A DNA stretch of 64,000 nucleotides. Origin: JBGSTR01 sp963707135 (GTDB lineage Bacteria > Pseudomonadota > Gammaproteobacteria > Chromatiales > Chromatiaceae). Positions within the stretch are counted from its first letter, which is position 1; each line of letters starts with the position of its first letter. This document shows positions 10,208-17,337 of this stretch, in pieces. The notes under the pieces are model-generated. The model was given only the letters and a program-made list of their open reading frames with translations. It did no database searches and had not been told where the DNA came from. The position numbers were made by a program, and so were the translations under genes. The stretch lies in assembly GCA_963707135.1 (NCBI GenBank), contig CAVPOY010000020.1, positions 1 through 64,000 on the forward strand. The letters run 5' to 3'.

Positions 10208-11998
10208 TCAGTGATCGCCTACGGGCGCCACTTTGAACACCTCGTCCATGCTGGTCACACCGGCCGCGACCTTTTGCGCCCCGCTGATGCGCAGAGGCTT
10301 CAGCCCCTTGCGCTGGGCCAACGCCCGCAGGTCGGTCTCATCGAACTGCGCGCCGATGATGTCCTTGATCGGCTGGTCCAGGGTCAGGATCTCGTAGAGC
10401 CCGATACGGCCGCGGTAGCCGGTGTTTCGGCACTCCAGGCAACCTTTCGGGACGGCACTGCTCTCAGGCGCCGGGAGCTTCCATGGGCTCACCATCGATT
10501 CCCAAAGGTCCAGGTCGGTCGGAGCTGTCTGTTTGCAATGAGGACATAGCGTCCGGACCAGCCGCTGGGCGACAACCCCGATCAGCGTGGCCTTGATCAA
10601 GTAGTGGGGCACGCCGATGTCCAAGAGCCGGGTGATGGCGGACGGGGCGTCGTTGGTGTGCAGGGTCGACAAAACCAGGTGTCCGGTCAGCGACGCCTGC
10701 ACGGCCATCTCGGCGGTCTCCAGGTCGCGGATCTCGCCGACCATGATGATGTCCGGATCCTGACGCATCAGGGTGCGGATGCCGCTGGCAAAGTCGAGCC
10801 CGATGTTGTGCTGAACCTGCATCTGATTGAAGGCCGGTTCGACCATCTCGATGGGCTCCTCGACGGTGCAGACATTGACCTGGGGCGTGGCCAGCGTCTT
10901 GAGCGTCGAGTACAGGGTCGTGGTCTTCCCGGAGCCGGTGGGACCCGTCACCAGGATGATTCCGTTGGGCCGGTTGACCATTTCGCGCCAGCGCTGGGCG
11001 TCGTCGTCGCCGAAACCGAGCGCGCCAAAATCCCGGAGCAGTACGTCCGGGTTGAAAATGCGCATCACCAGCTTCTCGCCGAATGCCGTGGGCATCGTCG
11101 ACAGACGCATCTCAAGCTCCCGTCCGTCCTCGGCGCGCGTCTTGATTCGCCCATCCTGAGGCCTGCGCTTCTCGGCCACGTCCATGCGCCCGAGGATCTT
11201 CACTCGGCTGGTTACCGCGGCCATGACGGTCGCCGGAACCTGGTAGACCGGATGCATGACGCCGTCGATCCGGAACCGGATGTTGCCCTGGTCACGCCGA
11301 GGCTCCATGTGAATATCGCTGGCCCTCTGGTCGAAGGCGTACTGCAGCAACCAGTCGACGATATGGACGATATGGCTGTCGTTGGCGTCCAGATGCCCGG
11401 ACTTGCCGAGCTCGACCAGGGATTCGAGGTTGTGAAGGGCTGGCCGACCGTCCTTACCGGACGCCGTCGTAGCCCCCTTGATCGAATGCGAGACGCCGAA
11501 GAACTCCTTGCGGTAGCGCTCGATGTCGCGCGGATTCGCAACTACCCGGACGATCTCGCGCTTAATGACCCGCTGGAGCTCCTCGATCCAGCCACTCAGA
11601 TAAGGCTCCGAGGTCGCGAACACGGCGCGCTCCGCGGTCACTGAGACGGGCAGGATCCGGTTCCAGGCCGCATAGGCCGCGGTGACCAGGTCACCGACAT
11701 TGGCGGCGTCGATCTTCAAGGGATCGATGCGCAGATACTCCAGACCGCTGCGGCGGGCGAGCCAGAACGTCAGCTCCTCCAGCGTGAGAATGCGCTTGTG
11801 CGCCTTCGCATGATGAAGCTTCGCGTCGGCGACTACCTCGAGGGCGTGCCGGTCGCCCGCCGCCCTCGCGCTCGGGGACCTGACGAGCGTCCCAGCGTCG
11901 GAACGGGCGATCACCGCATCGGCAACCAGGCCCTCGACGATCTCCTCGACCGTCAGCCGGTGCTCCGGTTGAGACTCGATCTGATTGGCGACAGCCAC
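10208..11998 (-). CDS. PilB/GspE-type secretion ATPase, orphan
   Basis: This is a hexameric traffic ATPase of the kind that drives type IV pilus extension or type II secretion. The 596-residue protein has an N-terminal domain (about 1-170), a Walker A GPTGSGKTTT near residue 350, an Asp box, a Walker B region (DPDIIMVGEIRD), a His box (LSTLHTNDA), and the zinc tetracysteine CPHC...CLEC near 483 and 518. The GTG at 11998 follows an AAGGAGG site, which fixes the start. No pilin, platform protein or secretin is nearby, so the partner system lies elsewhere. The N-terminal domain is unlike classical PilB, so a dedicated or alternative pilus/secretion role is possible. Confidence 0.88.
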   Translation of the reverse strand: MAVANQIESQPEHRLTVEEIVEGLVADAVIARSDAGTLVRSPSARAAGDRHALEVVADAKLHHAKAHKRILTLEELTFWLARRSGLEYLRIDPLKIDAANVGDLVTAAYAAWNRILPVSVTAERAVFATSEPYLSGWIEELQRVIKREIVRVVANPRDIERYRKEFFGVSHSIKGATTASGKDGRPALHNLESLVELGKSGHLDANDSHIVHIVDWLLQYAFDQRASDIHMEPRRDQGNIRFRIDGVMHPVYQVPATVMAAVTSRVKILGRMDVAEKRRPQDGRIKTRAEDGRELEMRLSTMPTAFGEKLVMRIFNPDVLLRDFGALGFGDDDAQRWREMVNRPNGIILVTGPTGSGKTTTLYSTLKTLATPQVNVCTVEEPIEMVEPAFNQMQVQHNIGLDFASGIRTLMRQDPDIIMVGEIRDLETAEMAVQASLTGHLVLSTLHTNDAPSAITRLLDIGVPHYLIKATLIGVVAQRLVRTLCPHCKQTAPTDLDLWESMVSPWKLPAPESSAVPKGCLECRNTGYRGRIGLYEILTLDQPIKDIIGAQFDETDLRALAQRKGLKPLRISGAQKVAAGVTSMDEVFKVAPVGDH

Positions 11999-12415
11999 GA
12001 GAACCTCCTTCGCTCCCGACGAGGGATGCGAGGCGCGAATCGGTTACCGGACCGCGGGATTGACGCACCTTATTGACCCGCCTGTCGAGTCTCAGGAGCG
12101 ATGCCGGACATGTCTGCCCAATTGCCGGTTCAGTCTGAGCGGCGCGTCACATGCCTGGGAACGGCGCCGACGCCACAGACGCGATGCGGCCGCCGGCTCC
12201 GCGAAGGCCGGTCGCGGGACTTGCGCATCTTCATGGCCATCGTCGAGATTCGTCACCAAGTGACACGCCTGACGTAACGATACGTTCACGCGCCCGCCGG
12301 GTATTCAAGAAAACAGCTTGCTTTGCTGGCTCCCGGCAAGCTCAAAACGTGTGGCATGAGAAATGCGTTTAACAAGGCAAAGACCTCCAAATCGACGCGA
12401 GGTCAGGAGCAGACA
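11999..12415. other. Intergenic region upstream of the 12416 gene
   Basis: This 417-bp gap separates divergent genes. It holds the PilB-like gene's AAGGAGG ribosome site at its left end and a sigma-54-type promoter near its right end. I see no gene between them. Confidence 0.45.
12352..12367 (+). promoter_or_regulatory. Candidate sigma-54 (-24/-12) promoter
   Basis: TGGCATGAGAAATGCG matches the RpoN consensus TGGCACGNNNNTTGCW at the invariant GG and GC with the correct 10-bp spacing; only the sixth, twelfth and last bases deviate. It lies about 50 bp before the ATG at 12416. It implies activation by an enhancer-binding protein, whose site I cannot identify. Confidence 0.5.
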
Positions 12416-12805
12416 ATGTACACCGAGCAGTTGCAGGCCCTGATTGAACCCGAGCGCCCCCAGGAACAGGAGCTTCGCCGCCGCCGCGAAGGCGTGTTGA
12501 CCGAACTGACGCTACGCAACGAGAACCTTCTGTACGCCCGGACCCGTGGCGTGAGCCGGAACAACCGGTCCGTTGGCTACGTACCGGCGTATCTGAACAG
12601 TGCCACCGGCGAGAGCGCCGAGTCCCGGTTCGCGGACGGCACCCCGGCGCCGATTCACCTGCTCGACGGACTTCCGGATACCTGGATACAGGAACGAGAC
12701 GCCGACGGTCACGTCGTCTGCACTTGTCCCGGGATCGTCGCTGGATTCCTGCGCAACGGTTGCTTTTTCACTCGCGAGGAGGCCGCGCGAGCCGCCGCGC
12801 ACTGA
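12416..12805 (+). CDS. Conserved-looking hypothetical protein (129 aa)
   Basis: ATG at 12416 is preceded by GGTCAGGAGC, a good ribosome site. The protein (MYTEQLQALIEPERPQEQEL...) has a charged N-terminal helix rich in Glu, Gln and Arg. A C-terminal part follows with VCTCPGIVAGFLRNGCFF, a cluster of three cysteines, and then an acidic/alanine helix. There is no signal peptide or membrane segment. I do not recognise the family. The likely sigma-54 promoter upstream suggests expression tied to nitrogen status, motility or stress. Confidence 0.65.
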   Translation: MYTEQLQALIEPERPQEQELRRRREGVLTELTLRNENLLYARTRGVSRNNRSVGYVPAYLNSATGESAESRFADGTPAPIHLLDGLPDTWIQERDADGHVVCTCPGIVAGFLRNGCFFTREEAARAAAH

Positions 12806-12899
12806 AGCGAGGAACGAATTCTCCCGCGCTTGGGGGTTGAAGGTGCGCGGGCCATCGGCCGGCTGATGCCGGAGTCCTTTGCCCGCGGGGTTGCCCGCA

Positions 12900-14050
12900 C
12901 CAACGCCTGACGCCGACCTGCAGGCTCAATCGGAGTCGAGCGCGTTTATCTGCACGTCCACCCGAAGTGAGGGCCTGAGGCCGCTGGGCCCGATGCGTTC
13001 ACGGATGCGCGAGTCGTCCTCGCGGAAGGCCACGTCGAGGCTCCAGTGCAAGCTGTTCTCCACGCCCCAATGACTGCGTACCGTATTGGCGAAGCGCTTG
13101 GCGTTGATGCCGATGCTGCCGATGTAGAAGCGGTACTCACTGCTGGTTTTGCCCTCGCACGCACGCTCGGCCTGCACCATGCCGATCATGTCCAGACCGG
13201 CCCAGTGCGGCGCCTCACTGATCCCATCGAGATTGCCCAAGGTCCAGTGGCGGCGCGTCTCCACCCGGCCATGGCCACGTTCGTTGGTCTCGTAGTAGTC
13301 CGTGACCATGTCCTGGTAGTCCTTGGCATCGGCGTCGACGAACGCCTCTTCGACCTCTTCGGCCAGATGGCCCTGGTTGCCCTTGAGCGCCAGGACATAG
13401 TCGCCGCCTTGATCGCGAATCTGTTGGGCAATCTTCTTCTGGCAACCCATGGCATCGATGGTCACGATGCAGCCTTTGAGCAGCAGCACCTCGAGCAGTT
13501 CGGGAATGGCCGTGATCTCGTTAGACTTCGCATCGGTGGCCTGTTGTCCCAGCACCAGGCCGTTGCGCGTCGCCCAGGCGCTGACGATATGCAGCGGCCC
13601 AAGGCCGCCCTTGCGGTCATGGGAGCGACGCAGCGTCTTGCCGTCGATGGCAATCACCTCGTCCGCGTATACGCTGCGTACAGATTCGATCCAGCCGCGG
13701 AAGCAGGCCTGGAACGCCTTCGGCGAGAGCAGTGCGAATACCCGCCCAAAGGTGTCGCGGGTGGGGATGCCGTTCTCCAGGTCCAGGAAGCGTCGAAACC
13801 ATTTGATCTTGGCTTTGCCGAAGGCCTCTATGTTGGCCAGGTCGTTGGCTCCGCAGAGCACCGCGGCAATGGCAATCACAACCAGATCTATCAACTGGTG
13901 CCGACACTTGCTCGGATCGCGCGGGTCTTCGAGAATCGAGAAGTGATCGACCAGTGTTGTGGGCTCGTCGGAATCCATGCGGGGACCTCCTCTGGTGAGA
14001 ATTTCCCACCGCATCATGGATTCCGGGCTTCAATTTGTCCAGCCTGCCTG
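12900..14050 (-). mobile_element. Partial ISAs1-family insertion sequence
   Basis: The element is defined by its transposase. I could not find matching terminal inverted repeats on either side, nor a target-site duplication, consistent with loss of at least one end. The boundaries are approximate. Confidence 0.5.
12926..13978 (-). CDS. ISAs1-family transposase, C-terminally altered
   Basis: The DDE transposase of an ISAs1-type element. ATG at 13978 follows a GAGGAGG site. Key motifs are the N-terminal EDPRDPSKCRHQL, the first Asp in AIDGKTLRRS, the second in TIDAMGCQKK and the Glu of HWGVENSLHWSLDVAFREDDSR. All catalytic residues remain, but after DDSRIRE the family's usual C-terminal helices (with a conserved ALNLLK-type motif) are replaced by about 25 unrelated residues ending LDSD. 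The copy therefore appears to be truncated at its 3' end and is probably inactive. Confidence 0.85.
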   Translation of the reverse strand: MDSDEPTTLVDHFSILEDPRDPSKCRHQLIDLVVIAIAAVLCGANDLANIEAFGKAKIKWFRRFLDLENGIPTRDTFGRVFALLSPKAFQACFRGWIESVRSVYADEVIAIDGKTLRRSHDRKGGLGPLHIVSAWATRNGLVLGQQATDAKSNEITAIPELLEVLLLKGCIVTIDAMGCQKKIAQQIRDQGGDYVLALKGNQGHLAEEVEEAFVDADAKDYQDMVTDYYETNERGHGRVETRRHWTLGNLDGISEAPHWAGLDMIGMVQAERACEGKTSSEYRFYIGSIGINAKRFANTVRSHWGVENSLHWSLDVAFREDDSRIRERIGPSGLRPSLRVDVQINALDSD

Positions 14051-14451
14051 CTCTTCTAGTCTTAATGGCCCGAGTCAGTCCGGAAACTACCCCACCCAGG
14101 AATATTAGTGTTTCTTGATGCGATCGCCCTAGGGGTCGCCCTCTTGGACCCAAGGATGGCCCTCGGTGTCGACGATGGTGTGGCCGATCATCGGGTCGGT
14201 GCGCTACTGGCGCTCGAAATGCGGGTGGGATCGCTCAGCTGTCGTTGAAGTATCCTCCGGTTGTCGATGGCGGTTCGCGACGTACTGCATGATAGATTAG
14301 ATTCCCTAAGCAATTCGTCAAGTAAACCGAATTCAACGGGTCGATCGGACGCTGGCCACCCCGCGGGTCCCTCCAATCCGCCAGCTCCCCGGCGCGGGCC
14401 GTTGATGGCCCGCTTTCCCGGTGTTCGACCGACTCGCAGGAGAGACCAGAC
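13979..14451. other. Gap between the IS fragment and the 14452 gene
   Basis: The 473 bp hold no convincing gene. On the minus strand near 14150-14190 there is a 20-codon open stretch (MIGHTIVDTEGHPW...), flanked by stops, which may be a remnant of a disrupted gene. The sequence right of 14250 becomes AT-richer (tgatagattagattccc) and may carry the promoter of the 14452 gene. Confidence 0.4.
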
Positions 14452-15006
14452 ATGGCCGACCTACCCGACCGCCGGGAGCAGATTCGTCTCGTGCACGCGG
14501 ACTTCATCCGCCAGGTCGTGGAGACCTGCCGCAACCCCGACCGGCGCGGGGACTTCGAGACCCTACTGCAGAGCGCCGAGCGCAACGGCTGGACCGCGCT
14601 GGCCGCCGCGGTGCGGCGGATAGCCGCCGGGGAGCGGGGCCAGACCGTCTTCGCCGGGCTGGACGACGAGGACCAGGTGATCGCCGAGAGCATTCTGCGA
14701 GGCCTGCAGGATCCGGCGACCCTGCCCAAGGCGGGTGCCCGACCCGACGCGACCGTCGCCGCCCCGGGACTTGCGCACATGATCCACGCCGCCGCGCGAG
14801 GCAATGCCCAGGCGCTCGCGCTTATCGGCAACATGGCCGAGCAGATGAGCGGGGTTGGCGGAAACCTCGGTCACCTGGCCGCGGTGATCCGCCCGCTGAT
14901 CAATGGTGAACGCGACCCCGATCGGCTGTGCCGTGGCATGGACGGGCAGACCACACAGCTGGTTCTGGACATCCTCGCCGAGCTCGGGCGGCTGGAGGCC
15001 CATTGA
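14452..15006 (+). CDS. Hypothetical helical protein (184 aa)
   Basis: ATG at 14452 sits after an AGGAG site (caggagagaccagac). The protein begins MADLPDRREQIRLVHADFIR and is predicted to be mostly helical, with no signal peptide and no membrane span. A hydrophobic Ala/Leu-rich middle (LAHMIHAAARGNAQALALIGNMAEQM) is followed by a C-terminal helix (TTQLVLDILAELGRLEAH). Codon use matches neighbouring genes and the frame is clean, so I take it as a real cytoplasmic protein of unknown function. It is followed by a FUN14-family gene on the same strand. Confidence 0.65.
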   Translation: MADLPDRREQIRLVHADFIRQVVETCRNPDRRGDFETLLQSAERNGWTALAAAVRRIAAGERGQTVFAGLDDEDQVIAESILRGLQDPATLPKAGARPDATVAAPGLAHMIHAAARGNAQALALIGNMAEQMSGVGGNLGHLAAVIRPLINGERDPDRLCRGMDGQTTQLVLDILAELGRLEAH

Positions 15007-15140
15007 GCCGGGCGGCGATTCGAAGCCCAGGCGCGGGTACCGACATTCACGATCCTGGCCGATCCAACTGCTCGCTTTCTCGCCGAGGTCGCCGGCCCGA
15101 TAATGAGGTCCTTCAGTGGCAACGGACTCTAGTGAATCGG

Positions 15141-15596
15141 ATGATCCGATTGCGTGATCGATCCCGGACCCTGTTCCTGCGGATCACGACGACGTTGGCC
15201 TATGCCGGCATCCCCGCTGCGCGCGCCGATCAGGCGCCGCGGCTCGATGGCGCGGTCCAGGCGCCGCCAACGCCGACCGCCGACGCGGGCGGCCTGCTCA
15301 ATGAGGCGTTCTTTCTCAAGCTCGGATTTTCGTTCTTCGTCGGACTCGCGCTGGGTTACGCTCTGAAGATCGCCTTCAAGATCGCGCTGGTTGTCGGCGG
15401 TCTGATGCTCCTTGGCGTGCTCGGTCTCCAGTACGCCGGCATCGCCGACGTCGACTGGGCCGGAATGGAGTACCGCTACGATGGCTGGGCGGACTGGCTC
15501 TCGGTCAACGGCCGCGCCTTTCTGGACTTCGCCGGACGAAACCTGTCGAGCGCCGCGTCGTTTGCGGCCGGAATGGCCCTCGGGTTGAAGCTGTAG
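15141..15596 (+). CDS. FUN14-family membrane protein
   Basis: The 151-residue protein has an N-terminal segment that may act as a signal anchor. It then has the FUN14 pattern of two close membrane spans (FFLKLGFSFFVGLALGYALKIAFKIALVVGGLMLLGVLGLQYAGI) and a third hydrophobic C-terminal helix (ASFAAGMALGLKL). The family is widespread in bacteria and includes the mitochondrial mitophagy receptor FUNDC1; the bacterial role is not settled. ATG at 15141 or GTG at 15132 could start it; neither has a strong ribosome site. Confidence 0.75.
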   Translation: MIRLRDRSRTLFLRITTTLAYAGIPAARADQAPRLDGAVQAPPTPTADAGGLLNEAFFLKLGFSFFVGLALGYALKIAFKIALVVGGLMLLGVLGLQYAGIADVDWAGMEYRYDGWADWLSVNGRAFLDFAGRNLSSAASFAAGMALGLKL

Positions 15597-15618
15597 ACCG
15601 GGGGCCTCGCGGCGGCGA

Positions 15619-16137
15619 TCAGGGACGCGATCGCGCCCAGGCCGCGAAGAGCTCGATGAACAGCGCCTTGGCCTGACGGTAGATCCCAGGCGCCCCCGAC
15701 TCACGGGGTCCCGCGCAATTGAGCCTGCCAACCCGGTGCCGTCGCAGCCAGGCGACCGCCTCGGCCACGTCTAGCGGTACAGTGACGTCCCGTACCAGCA
15801 GCGGCCGCCCGTAGCGGCGCGCGAGCTTGGCAGTGAGAGACGTGCCCCCGGTGAGATCTCCCCGGTGCAGGATCAGGGTCGCATCGCTGTCGCGGACGTT
15901 CCACTCGGTTCGTTCGGCGTAATGACGGGCCGGGGTCTCGTCCAGCCCGTAGCAGCCGGGGATCCGACCGTCCTCGGCGCGCCGCCCGCTGGGACACCAA
16001 CCGCCGATCGGCAGGCCGAGCTGCAGCGCCGCATCCAGCGCGGCGCGGTCGACGCCGGTCTGGCCGCCGGACACCACCCGGACGGCTCCCCCGTCCGCCT
16101 TCTCGCTGAGCTTGCTCTCCCGCGAACGACGGTTCAT
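15619..16137 (-). CDS. Putative molybdenum carrier / YpsA-like SLOG-family protein
   Basis: The 172-residue protein begins with a Rossmann-like SLOG core: RVVSGGQTGVDRAALDAALQLGLPIGGWCPSGRRAEDG. It also has DSDATLILHRGDLTGGTSLT, as in the 'putative molybdenum carrier' family related to YpsA. Family members bind molybdenum cofactor or a nucleotide-derived ligand; the true ligand is uncertain. ATG at 16137 overlaps the cmoB stop by ATGA, so the two are translationally coupled. There is no known functional link between them. Confidence 0.75.
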   Translation of the reverse strand: MNRRSRESKLSEKADGGAVRVVSGGQTGVDRAALDAALQLGLPIGGWCPSGRRAEDGRIPGCYGLDETPARHYAERTEWNVRDSDATLILHRGDLTGGTSLTAKLARRYGRPLLVRDVTVPLDVAEAVAWLRRHRVGRLNCAGPRESGAPGIYRQAKALFIELFAAWARSRP

Positions 16138-17189
16138 CGCCCGTGCTCCGGCGCCCGCGCGACCAGGATCGCCCGAATCGGGGCCGGCAGGCCCTCGACC
16201 GTGAGTCCCGGCCCACTCGGGTCGAGATGGTCCGCCAGCGACTGGAACCGCATCCATTCGGTCGTGCGCTGCTCCTGCGTGGTCGTTGGCGTTACGTCGA
16301 CGACGCGCACGCCGACGAAGCCGCAGCGGCCGAGCCAGGTAGAGAGCGACTCCACCGTCGGAAGAAACCAGACATTGCGCATCCCCGCGTAACGCCCGGG
16401 CGGGAGTAGCACCCGCGGACCGCCGCCGTCCAGGATCAGGGTCTCCAGCACCAGCTCGCCGCCCGGGCGCAGCAGATCCCGAAGCCGCAGCAGATGGTCG
16501 ATCGGGGAGCGGCGATGGTAGAGCACCCCGAGCGAGAACAGCGTATCGAAGCCGGCGAGTCCGCGCGGAAGGTCCTCGAGCTTCAGCGGCAGCACGCCCA
16601 GCTCGTCACGGTTCAGGTATCGGTTGATCGCCCGGAACTGGACCGCGTACAGCAGGGTCGGGTCGATGCCGAGCACCAGCGCGGCACCCTCCCCCAACAT
16701 TCGCCAGCCGTGGTAGCCGTTGCCGCAGCCGACGTCGAGCACCAGCCGACCATCGAGCGGCTCGATGGCGCTGACGAGCCTGTCCCACTTCCAGTCCGAA
16801 CGCCATTCGGTTTCGATGCGAACACCATGGATGCAATACGGGCCCTTTCGCCAGGGGTGCAGCGTCTGGAGCCCGTCGCGGAGGCGCATTAACTCGTCCG
16901 GTGCCGGTCGATCCGTCGAGGTGACGCCGACACAGGCCGCGCGCAGCTCGCAAAGGCCGCCGGCCAGCTCGGGCAACGCATCGACTGCCATCTCCCAGCG
17001 GCCGAGATCGCCGTGTGCACTGACGCCGGTCCGTTCCAGTACGACCCGTTCGAGCCCGGCCCTCCAGGGCCCGAGACGGGTGCCCGCGAGCCTGTCCAGA
17101 AAGGGCTGAAACGACCTCAGGTCCACTTGGTCGACCGAGTACGAATACGAATCACCCACGCGTAGCGGAATCGGGGCAAAAGGGGCCAC
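16134..17189 (-). CDS. cmoB: tRNA U34 carboxymethyltransferase CmoB
   Basis: CmoB transfers a carboxymethyl group from carboxy-SAM to 5-hydroxyuridine at position 34 of certain tRNAs, giving cmo5U, which widens wobble decoding. The sequence shows the family core: PWRKGPYCIHGVRIETEWRSDWKWDR, then the methyltransferase motif VLDVGCGNGYHGWRML, GIDPTLL, LPLKLEDLP and FDTLFSLGVLYHRRSP. The length (up to 351 residues) matches E. coli CmoB (323) plus an extension. The start is uncertain: the GTG at 17189 gives the longest form, and an internal GTG near 17128 would fit the family better. No cmoA is seen here. Confidence 0.9.
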   Translation of the reverse strand: MAPFAPIPLRVGDSYSYSVDQVDLRSFQPFLDRLAGTRLGPWRAGLERVVLERTGVSAHGDLGRWEMAVDALPELAGGLCELRAACVGVTSTDRPAPDELMRLRDGLQTLHPWRKGPYCIHGVRIETEWRSDWKWDRLVSAIEPLDGRLVLDVGCGNGYHGWRMLGEGAALVLGIDPTLLYAVQFRAINRYLNRDELGVLPLKLEDLPRGLAGFDTLFSLGVLYHRRSPIDHLLRLRDLLRPGGELVLETLILDGGGPRVLLPPGRYAGMRNVWFLPTVESLSTWLGRCGFVGVRVVDVTPTTTQEQRTTEWMRFQSLADHLDPSGPGLTVEGLPAPIRAILVARAPEHGR

Positions 17190-17337
17190 GGCTGGTCATC
17201 GATCGCGAACCGGTAGCCGTTCCTGCTCGAGCCCGGCGCCAATTCCCGCGAAAACCGACAGCAATAAAGGTCTTGCGGCTGATAGAATACTGCGGATTTC
17301 TGACGGTCTACCACGCAACTGCCACCGGGAGCGCACC

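Noticed and set aside
14130..14230. Minus-strand open stretch (MIGHTIVDTEGHPW...)
   Set aside because: Only 20 codons long, flanked by stops, and without a ribosome site; at most a relic.
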